A stretch of 64,000 nt of DNA from Streptomyces erythrochromogenes (GTDB lineage Bacteria; Actinomycetota; Actinomycetes; Streptomycetales; Streptomycetaceae): contig NZ_CP108036.1 of assembly GCF_036170895.1 (NCBI RefSeq), positions 6,979,501-7,043,500 on the forward strand, written 5' to 3'. Positions within the stretch are counted from its first letter, which is position 1. Each line of letters opens with the position of its first letter. The position numbers and the translations under genes were made by a program. Of this stretch, positions 17,711-25,400 are shown in pieces. Under the pieces are notes generated by a model, which was given only the letters and a program-made list of their open reading frames with translations, was not told the DNA's origin and did not search any database.

Positions 17711-17752
17711 GGATCCGGGCGGGGGCACGGGGGAGCGCCCCCGACCGGATCC
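17711..17752 (-). terminator. Nested hairpin between peptide gene and LanKC gene (attenuator candidate)
   Basis: The outer stem pairs GGATCCGG (17711-17718) with CCGGATCC (17745-17752), eight perfect pairs. The inner stem pairs GGGGG with CCCCC around AGCG (17729-17742). It lies after the small peptide stop and before the LanKC start. RiPP operons often place such a hairpin between the precursor gene and the enzyme gene to make more precursor than enzyme. Confidence 0.55.
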
Positions 17753-17758
17753 GTCGGG

Positions 17759-17827
17759 TCAGTTCGGGTATCCCGGGCCGCGCTGCGTCCTGCGGGCCTC
17801 CGTGTTCTGGGGCTTGAGTACGCTCAC
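17759..17827 (-). CDS. 22-residue peptide gene, candidate class III-type precursor or leader peptide
   Basis: Too short for standard gene finding. GTG at 17827 is preceded by AGGAGGTGA (17831-17839), a full match to the 16S anti-Shine-Dalgarno, with good spacing. The peptide begins MSVLKPQNTE and ends GPGYPN. The start resembles the class III leader pattern (Met, then a hydrophobic pair, x, Leu, Gln, and Glu later), except that Pro replaces the Leu. The rest has no Cys and only Thr as a dehydratable residue, so it cannot form a lanthionine. It lies in the LanKC operon with a hairpin between. It may be a vestigial precursor, a Cys-free substrate, or a signalling peptide. No homologue recognised. 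Confidence 0.55.
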   Translation of the reverse strand: MSVLKPQNTEARRTQRGPGYPN

Positions 17828-17839
17828 CCGGTTCACCTC

Positions 17840-18123
17840 CTAGAAGGGTCGAATGCGCGGGATGCGCGGCTGGAGTCGGACTGGCGCCGGCCGATCGGCA
17901 CCTCCGACTCAACGCCATCCGCGCCCCCCGCGCATGGGCGCCGACCGCCCACATTCCCCGTCCGCGCCACCCATGGCTCCACCGCCCCACCACCGTCCAA
18001 ATGGGGGTGGTCCACCCCCTGCCGCCGCTGCCCGCGCTGTGGTAGCGGAGGCGTGCGAGGGTTTTCCGCAGGGCGTCCGGGGGGACCACTGGATAGAATT
18101 CCTGCTGAGGAAGGGGGCGCCTG
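17840..18123. promoter_or_regulatory. Divergent promoter region between peptide/LanKC operon and Ser/Thr kinase
   Basis: 284 bases without a gene. An inverted repeat GAGTCGGA (17873-17880) and TCCGACTC (17903-17910) has perfect eight-base arms 22 bases apart, close upstream of the peptide gene. The spacing is wide for one dimer, so it may be two half-sites. The kinase start is preceded by GAGGAAGGGG at 18106-18115. Nothing else clear. Confidence 0.4.
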
Positions 18124-19116
18124 ATGGGCGCGGACCTGAGCCAGTACACGGGCCGGCCCTCCGGGCTGGTCGGGCAGCAGATCGCCGGATACAAGATCGA
18201 GCGCATGATCGGCCGGGGTGGCATGGCCGTCGTCTACTGCGCCAAGGACCTGCGCCTGGACCGCACGGTCGCGATCAAGCTGATCGCCCCCGAACGGGCC
18301 CGCGACGACACCTTCCGGCGCCGCTTCACCCACGAGTCGAGGGTGGCCGCCTCGATCGAGCACCCGCACATCGTGCCGATCTTCGAGGCCGGCGAGACCG
18401 ACGGCGTCCTCTACATCGCCATGCGGTACGTACCCGGGCTGGACCTGCGGGGGCTGCTGGACCGGGAGGGCCCGCTGCCCGTGACGACCGCCCTGCGGAT
18501 CGCCGCCCAGGTGGCGTCCGCCCTGGACGCCGCCCACGACCACGAGCTGGTGCACCGGGACGTCAAACCCGGAAACATCCTGGTCGCGGCGGGGCCCGAC
18601 CGGGACCACCCGGAGCACATCTACCTCACGGACTTCGGCCTGACGAAGAAGTCCCTGTCCCTGAGCGGGTTCACCACGGCGGGGGAGTTCGTCGGCACGC
18701 TCGACTACATGGCTCCCGAGCAGATCTCCGGCCGGCCGGTGGACGGCAGGTGCGACCTGTACAGCCTGGCCTGCGTCGTCTACGAGACCCTCGCCGGCGG
18801 GCCGCCCTTCGTGCGCGAGGAGGACGCGGCACTGCTGTGGGCGCACCAGTACGACCCGCCGGCGCCCCTGACCGAGCGGCGGCCGGACATCGCCCCCGCC
18901 GCCGACGAGGTCTTCGCGAAGGCCCTGGCGAAGGTTCCCGAGGACCGGTACGGCTCCTGCCTGGAGTTCGTGGCGGCCCTGCGGGTCGCCACCCAGGACG
19001 GCCCCCGGACGGAGCAGAGGCCCCGGCGCAGCCAGGAGGAGGCCGCACCGCCTCCGGAGCCCCCGCAGTGGGCCCTGCCGGTCTTCCGCGCGCCGGCGGA
19101 CCGGCCCGAGGCCTGA
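18124..19116 (+). CDS. Soluble Hanks-type Ser/Thr protein kinase
   Basis: 330 residues. A complete kinase domain spans residues 20-285: glycine loop IGRGGMAVVY, VAIK Lys (TVAIKLIAPE), catalytic loop HRDVKPGNIL, DFGLTKK, and MAPEQ. The C-terminus is a short Pro/Gln/Arg-rich tail with no membrane helix and no sensor domain, unlike PknB-type receptors. It is thus cytoplasmic. It is divergent from the LanKC operon and convergent with a PAS-GAF-SpoIIE phosphatase, so a kinase-phosphatase signalling pair is possible. The regulatory role is inferred only from position. Confidence 0.93.
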   Translation: MGADLSQYTGRPSGLVGQQIAGYKIERMIGRGGMAVVYCAKDLRLDRTVAIKLIAPERARDDTFRRRFTHESRVAASIEHPHIVPIFEAGETDGVLYIAMRYVPGLDLRGLLDREGPLPVTTALRIAAQVASALDAAHDHELVHRDVKPGNILVAAGPDRDHPEHIYLTDFGLTKKSLSLSGFTTAGEFVGTLDYMAPEQISGRPVDGRCDLYSLACVVYETLAGGPPFVREEDAALLWAHQYDPPAPLTERRPDIAPAADEVFAKALAKVPEDRYGSCLEFVAALRVATQDGPRTEQRPRRSQEEAAPPPEPPQWALPVFRAPADRPEA

Positions 19117-19148
19117 TCCGCCTCCCGTCGGCCCCGCCGGGCGCCACG

Positions 19149-19200
19149 CAGGGCCCGGCCGCCCTCAGAAGCCGCAGGGCCCGGCCGCCCTCAGAAGCCG
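19149..19200. repeat. 26-bp tandem duplication at the phosphatase gene end
   Basis: A 26-base unit beginning CAGGGCCCGG and ending AGAAGCCG is repeated exactly at 19149-19174 and 19175-19200. The second copy contains the last codons and stop of the SpoIIE-type gene (minus strand), so the first is a duplicate of the gene end lying past its stop. Likely a replication slippage event; no function implied. Confidence 0.85.
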
Positions 19201-21632
19201 AGGAGCGACTGCTCGGCCCAGATCGTCTTGCCGACCGGAGCGTGCCGGGTGCCCCAGCGCTGGGCGAGCTGCGCCACCAGCAGCAGGCCCCGCCCGCCCT
19301 CGTCGAAGGTCCGGGCCCGCCGCATGTGCGGGGCGGTGCTGCTCGCGTCGGAGACCTCGCAGATCAGGGTGTCCTTCTCGTGGATAAGTCGCAGCTGGAT
19401 GGGCGGCTCGCCGTACCGGATGGCATTGGTGACCAGCTCGCTGACCAGCAGCTCGGTGACGAACGAGGCCTCCTCCAGCCCCCACTCCGCCAGCTGGTCG
19501 GTGGTCTGCCGGCGGGCCTGGGAGACGTCGGAGGGATCGGAGGTCAGGTCCCACACGACGACCTTGTCGGCGTGCAGGGCCCGCGTCCGCGCGACGAGCA
19601 GGGCCACGTCGTCATCCGGACGGTGCGTCAGCAGGGCCGTCAGGACCCGGTCGCAGACCGTGTCCAGGGTGGACGCGGGCTGGGCGAGCGCGGCGAACAT
19701 CGTGTCCAGCGCCTCGTCGATGTCCCGCTCGCGGGGCTGCAGCAGCCCGTCGGTGTAGAGGGTCAGCACGCTGCCCTCGGGAAGGTCCACGTCCAGCGTC
19801 TCGAAGGGCAGGCCGCCCAGGCCCAGCGGCGGGCCGGCCGGGACGTCGAGGAGGTACACCGAACCCTCGGGGGAGACCACCGCCGGCGGCGGGTGCCCGG
19901 CCCGGGCGAGCGTGCAGTGCCGGGTGACCGGGTCGTAGACCACGTACAGGCAGGTCGTACCGATGCCCCCGGCGCTCTCGTCGACCGACTCCCGGCCGCC
20001 CTCGTCCGCGGACAGGTGGATGATCAGGTCGTCGAGATGGGTGAGCAGTTCGTCGGGCGGCAGGTCGACGTCGGCCAGCGTGCGCACCGCGGTGCGCAGC
20101 CGGCCCATGGTCGCGGAGGCACGGATGCCGTGGCCGACGACATCGCCCACGACCAGGGCCACGCGGGCGCCCGACAGCGGGATCACGTCGAACCAGTCGC
20201 CGCCGACACCCGCCTCGGTTCCGGCCGGCAGGTAGCGGGAGGCCGTCTCCAGCGCCGGGTGGTCGGGCAGCGTCTGCGGGAGCAGGCTGCGCTGCAGCGT
20301 CATGGTGCTGGTGTGCTCCCGGGCGGACCGGTGCGCGCCGTGGATGCTCGCCGCCGCCCGGCCCGTGAGCTCCTCGGCCAGGCTCAGGTCCTGCGGAAGG
20401 AACGGCTCCCGGCTCTGGCGGCGGCCGAAGACGGCCACGCCGAGGCTCACGCCGTCGGCGTGCATCGGCACCACCAGCATCGAATGGGTCCCGTGCGCAC
20501 CCAGCCAGGCGGCCGCCGGGTCCTGCGCCATCCACTGGGCGACCGCCGGGGCGGTCGTCGCGTACACGGCGCCACGACCCGAGGCCAGACATTCCGCGGG
20601 CGGCGACAGCGGCGGATAGACGGCCGTCTCGCCGACCGCGACCCGCCCCTCGGAACTCCCCTCGACGGCCGAGCGCACGGCAGTACGGCAGACGGTGACC
20701 GGCCCCGACGGCGGGCCGGAGGCGTGGCCGTTGCCCCGCGGAAGCGGTTCGATCAGGTCGACGACCGCGAAGTCGGCGATCCGGGGGACGGCCACGTCGG
20801 CCAGCTCCTGCGCGGTGCGCGTGCTGTCCTCGGTGGTGCCGATCCGCGCAGCGGCGGCGTCCGGCACGAACATCTGCTGCTTCTCGACCTCGGCCCCGGT
20901 CCGGTCGTGCGCGGCGAGGCACACGGCACGCACCCGGCCGTCCGCATCCCGCAGCGGGGCCACCGAGGTCGCCCAGCCGTGCTCCGCACTGACGCCCGTG
21001 GCACGGACGAAGGCCTCCATGTGCTGGGGCTCGCCGGTCTCCAGCGCCAGGCGCATCCTGTGCTCGGTCTCCTCGCTCACCGGGTCCGGGGCGATCTCCG
21101 GCAGGCGCAGCCCGGCCATCTCGGATTCCGTGAGGGACAGCGTGCGCTCCATGCCCGCGTTCGCCCGTACCAGCCGCAGGTCCGCGTCGAAGACCGCCAG
21201 AAAGCAGGGGGACTGGGAGAACGACCACTCGTGCAGCGGATCACCCCACGAGGAGCCGTCACCGCCCCGCCCGGCCGCCACCGCGGACACCACGTACCAC
21301 TTGGTGGCGCCGCCGGTGGAGGTCCGGCGGTGCGCGAGCAGCCCCTGCTCCAGACGGCTGCCGTCCCGGTGCCGCAGTGCCACGGTCCCGCTCCACCGCT
21401 CCTGCTCGGGCGGGATCCGGCGCGCCGCGTCGCCGACGGGATCGGCCAGCAGGAACTCGGCGGACCGCCCCACCACCTCGGCGGACGCGTAGCCGAGCAG
21501 CCGAGCGGCACCCTCGCCCCACTCGATGACGACGCCCTGCTCGTCGACGGCGGCCGTCGCCGTGTACGCGGGCTCCTGCGCGGCATCGGTCTGCTGCGGC
21601 CGCTCACCGGGAGAGGTGGGAAGTTGCTCCAT
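19191..21632 (-). CDS. PAS-PAS-GAF-SpoIIE phosphatase with C-terminal anti-sigma-type ATPase
   Basis: 813 residues. PAS domains lie at about 25-120 (VVIEWGEGAARLLGYASAE) and 140-250 (LAVFDADLRLVRANAGME). A GAF domain occupies about 265-430. A PP2C/SpoIIE phosphatase spans 450-665 with GGDWFDVIPL, VVGDVVGHG, and the C-terminal DDDVALLVAR. Residues 680-813 are an HATPase_c domain of the RsbW type (LLVSELVTNAIRYG, then GRGLLLVAQLAQRWG). Such proteins tune anti-anti-sigma factors by dephosphorylation while the ATPase may phosphorylate them, so one chain can act both ways. No partner STAS gene is in the window. Common and expanded in Streptomyces. Confidence 0.93.
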   Translation of the reverse strand: MEQLPTSPGERPQQTDAAQEPAYTATAAVDEQGVVIEWGEGAARLLGYASAEVVGRSAEFLLADPVGDAARRIPPEQERWSGTVALRHRDGSRLEQGLLAHRRTSTGGATKWYVVSAVAAGRGGDGSSWGDPLHEWSFSQSPCFLAVFDADLRLVRANAGMERTLSLTESEMAGLRLPEIAPDPVSEETEHRMRLALETGEPQHMEAFVRATGVSAEHGWATSVAPLRDADGRVRAVCLAAHDRTGAEVEKQQMFVPDAAAARIGTTEDSTRTAQELADVAVPRIADFAVVDLIEPLPRGNGHASGPPSGPVTVCRTAVRSAVEGSSEGRVAVGETAVYPPLSPPAECLASGRGAVYATTAPAVAQWMAQDPAAAWLGAHGTHSMLVVPMHADGVSLGVAVFGRRQSREPFLPQDLSLAEELTGRAAASIHGAHRSAREHTSTMTLQRSLLPQTLPDHPALETASRYLPAGTEAGVGGDWFDVIPLSGARVALVVGDVVGHGIRASATMGRLRTAVRTLADVDLPPDELLTHLDDLIIHLSADEGGRESVDESAGGIGTTCLYVVYDPVTRHCTLARAGHPPPAVVSPEGSVYLLDVPAGPPLGLGGLPFETLDVDLPEGSVLTLYTDGLLQPRERDIDEALDTMFAALAQPASTLDTVCDRVLTALLTHRPDDDVALLVARTRALHADKVVVWDLTSDPSDVSQARRQTTDQLAEWGLEEASFVTELLVSELVTNAIRYGEPPIQLRLIHEKDTLICEVSDASSTAPHMRRARTFDEGGRGLLLVAQLAQRWGTRHAPVGKTIWAEQSLLGF

Positions 21633-21777
21633 CGCCGCTCATCTCGCCCTCGCTAGATCCGTCGCTGCCGTCCCACGGGACCTGCACGGCCAGGGGCCCC
21701 ACTGACAAGCATCGTCCGGCGGGGCAAGGAGCACCAACGCAGTGCTGCCAGCAGGGGCGCTCGGTCGGCCGGCCCGC

Positions 21778-22467
21778 TCACGGCCCCGCCGCGGAGCCCG
21801 GTGGCAGGGCCGGATGCGCCAGTACGAGGGCGAGGACCGCGTGGTCCGCCCGCCACACCATCGCGCGGCGCCGCCCGCCCAGGACGGGCGGCAGCAGACC
21901 GAGGATCACGACGCGGCGCGGGGCCTCGCCGAAGACGGAGCTCCGGTCCGCCTTGACGGCGGCCTCCTTCAGCGCCCAGGCGGCGGCCGCGGCCTCGGGC
22001 CGGTCCGTGCCGATCAGGGAGAGCTCCCCGGGGGACAGGACGTGGTCCGCGACGCGGCGTACCGCGGCGGCCGAGGCCGTCTCGCACAGGTCCACCCCCA
22101 CCGGTTCCGGTGCGAGGGCGGCCGCGACATGGCCGGCGGTGTGGCTGATCGACACGTGCACCGCTGGCGCCGGCACGCCGCCGACCAGGACGCCGGGGCT
22201 GCCGTCGTCGCGCGGGAGGACCTCCACCTCGCCGGGCGGCACGCCGAGCGCGTCCCCCGCCAGGCGCTTGACGAGCAGCCGGCCCTGCGCCCACTCGGCC
22301 CGCCGCCGGGCCGGCAGCGCGTCCAGCACCCGCCGCTCCGCCAACGAGAGGGGCGGTGGCGGGCGCGGACCGGGGCGCCGGGCCACGACGAGGGCCGCTC
22401 CGCCCCACCGGTGGACCGGGCCCGGCGCGATCGCCCCGAAACCGAGGTGCCCGGCATCGCGGATCAT
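21778..22467 (-). CDS. Sfp-type 4'-phosphopantetheinyl transferase
   Basis: 229 residues. Conserved Sfp-family blocks are present: HVSISHTAGHVAAAL near residue 105, the Mg-binding VGVDLCE, and the catalytic AWALKEAAVKA. Family members move phosphopantetheine from CoA to the Ser of carrier proteins. ATG at 22467 overlaps the stop of the megasynthase (ATGA), so the enzyme is made with the protein it must activate: the ACP at residue Ser1057 of that protein. A dedicated transferase inside a single-PKS operon is a strong sign that the cluster is functional. Confidence 0.93.
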   Translation of the reverse strand: MIRDAGHLGFGAIAPGPVHRWGGAALVVARRPGPRPPPPLSLAERRVLDALPARRRAEWAQGRLLVKRLAGDALGVPPGEVEVLPRDDGSPGVLVGGVPAPAVHVSISHTAGHVAAALAPEPVGVDLCETASAAAVRRVADHVLSPGELSLIGTDRPEAAAAAWALKEAAVKADRSSVFGEAPRRVVILGLLPPVLGGRRRAMVWRADHAVLALVLAHPALPPGSAAGP

Positions 22468-25400
22468 GCCGCACGCACCGCGTCCGGCTGCCGCAGTTCC
22501 TGCGCCAGAGCGGTCACGGTGTGCCGGATCTGCCCGGGCGTGTGGTCCCGCGTGACGAAGAAGCGCAGCCGCGCCATCTCCTCCGGGACGGCCGGGTGGA
22601 GGATCGGGTTGACGCTGACGCCCCGCCGGAACAGGGCCTCCGCCAGGCGCAGGGTCTTCAGCGAGTCCCCGACGATGCACGGGACGACCGGCGTGCCGTG
22701 GCTGTCCCCGGTGTCGACGTCCGCCTCGCGCGCCAGGCGGACGAACAGCGCGGCGTTCTCCGCCAGCCGGGCCACGCGCTCCGGCTCGTCGCGCAGCAGC
22801 CGCAGCGAGGCCAGGCACGCGGCGGTGTCGGCCGGGGTCATGCCCGCGCTGTAGATGAACCCCGGAGCGGTGTAGCGCAGGTACTCGACGACCGGGCGGC
22901 TCGCGGCGACGTAGCCGCCGCAGCCGGCGAGGGCCTTGGACAGCGTGCCCGACCACAGGTCGACGGCCGGGCGGTCGATGCCGAAGTGCTCGCCGACGCC
23001 GCGGCCCGTCGCGCCGGTCGTTCCGATGCTGTGCGCCTCGTCGACCATCAGCAGCGCGCCGTGCCGCTGCTTGACCGCGACGAGGGCGGGCAGGTCGGCG
23101 ATGTCGCCGTCCATGCTGTACACGCCCTCGATGACGACGAGCACCCGCCGGTACTGGTGGCGGACCTGTGCGAGCAGGGCGTCGAGGGCGGCCGCGTCGT
23201 TGTGGGGGAACGGCCGCCGGGTCGCCCCCGAGAGCCTGCAGCCCTGGAGGATGCTGTCGTGGGCCAGGGCGTCGTGGACGACGAGGTCGCCGGGCCCGAC
23301 GAGGTGGCCGATCACGGTGACGTTGGTGGCGTGCCCGTTGGCCAGGGTGACCGCGGCCTCGCACCCGAGGAGGTCGGCGAGCTCGGCCTCGAGTTCCAGG
23401 TGGAGGGGGCGGCTGCCGGACAGCAGGCGGCTCGCGGACACCGAGGTGCCGTAGGTCTCGATCGCCTCCTTGGCAGCCTCGTTCACCCGGGGGTGCGTCG
23501 CCAGGCCCAGGTAGTTGTAGCCGGAGAAGGAGAGGAGCTCGCGGCCGCCGATGACGGTCGTGTCCGTCATACCGCCCTCGTGCACGAGGAAGTACGGGTT
23601 GGACAGGCCGGTGCCGGAGAGGGCGCCGATGCGTTCGACGTGGGCGGTGACCTCCGGGAAGCGGTCGATGCGGGTGTGCTCCTCGGGCAGCGGCGCGGGG
23701 TCCGGGGCGGCCGGCGCCGGCAGGTCGTCGGACGGGTCCTCGGACGGGCACTCGGACGGCGCAGGCGCAGGTACGCCGCCGCCCGCACGCTGCTCCGGAA
23801 CGGCTCCCGGTGCGGGCTCCACGGAGACGCCCGCGACGGCCGCCGCGAGGCCCCCGACCGTCGGCCGGTCGGCGTCCCGTTCGTCGAAGGTCCACAGCGG
23901 CCACTGTCGTTTGAGGGCCGTGAACAGGTCGGTCAGCATCAGCGAGTCGAAGCCGAGGTCGTCGATCAGCAACTGCTCGTGGCGCAGGTGGCCCACGGGG
24001 AACGCGGAGATCCGGGCTATGTGCGCGAACACGGCCTCGGTGACCTCGCCGACGTCCCCGGCCGGTGCTGACTCCCCGCGGGCCGGTGCGTGGGCCGCCC
24101 CGGAGAGGCGGGACATGAGATCCGCCTGTTCCCGGACCAGCTGCCGCAGGTCGTCCATGGGGTGGAGCGACGGGGCGTCCGCGGGGGTCTCCGTCTCCTC
24201 CGGCGGCGCGGGCCGGGCCGGGCGTACGCCGGCCGGGTCCGCCGTCGGCGGGGCTGCCTCCGACGGGGTCGCCTTCGAAGGGGCCTGCTCCGACGGGGCC
24301 GCCGTGGACGGAGCCGTCCGCCCGGCCCAGTACGACTGCGCGGCGAGCCTCGCCACCGGCAGATCGACCGGCCGGCGCTCTTGCGCCGGGACCAGGACGC
24401 GCGGGTCGACTGGCACGCCCAGGACCGCGAGCCGGGCCAGAGCCCGCACGAACTCCCGTCCGCCGTCCGGTGTCGCGCCGCTCGCGGCGACGACGTGCAC
24501 GTCCTCCCGGTCGGCGAGGTTGCGGCGGACCGGGTCGAGGAGCGAGCCGCCACCGCTCACCTGGAGGAACAGGCGCGCCCCCGCGTCGTACGAGGCGAGC
24601 ACCGCGTCGCCGAACTGCACCGGCGCGGAGGCGTGCCGGGCCCACAGCTCGCGCAACTCCTCGGGATCGCTGCACAGCGCCGCGCTGACGGACGAGACGA
24701 ACGGCAGGCGGGGAGGGCTCACACGGCGTCCGGCGAGGTCGGCGCGCACGGCCTCCTCGGCGCAGGCCAGCCGCGGCGAGTGGAAGGCGTCGGACACCTC
24801 CAGCACCGCGGTGGCGATGCCCGCGTCGGCGCAGGCCCGCCGGAGGGTGGCGAGACCCTGCGGCGTGCCGCTGACCACGACCTGCCGCGGCTGGTTGAAG
24901 CAGGCCAGCCACACGTCGTCGATCCCGACGACGAGCCTGCGGCAGGTCTCCTTGTCGGTCTGTACGGCGACCATCCCGCCCCGCAGACCGCTCGCGGCCC
25001 GGCGGAGGGCCGCGCCCCGGCGCACCAGCAGCCGGACGGCCTCCTCGCCGGTGAGCGCCCCGGCCGCCGCCGCGGCGGCGAACTCCCCGACGCTGTGGCC
25101 GAGCGCCAGGTCCGGGGTGACACCGCAGTCGGCGAGCAGACGGGTGGCGGCGATCTGCACGGTGCCGAGCAGCGGCTGGCACACCTCGGTGCCGGCGAGC
25201 CGCCGCCTGAACTCCTCGGTGTCGCCGTCCCCTGAGCCGGCCGCCTCCCCGCCGTACAGCAGCGCGGCGAGGTCGAGGTCCGCGTCGCCCCGGGCAACAG
25301 AACCGAGCGCGTCGACCACGGTCCGGAATCCGGCGAACCTCTCGTACAGGTCCCGCATCATGCCCGGCCGCTGGCTGCCCTGACCGGGGAAGACGAAGGC

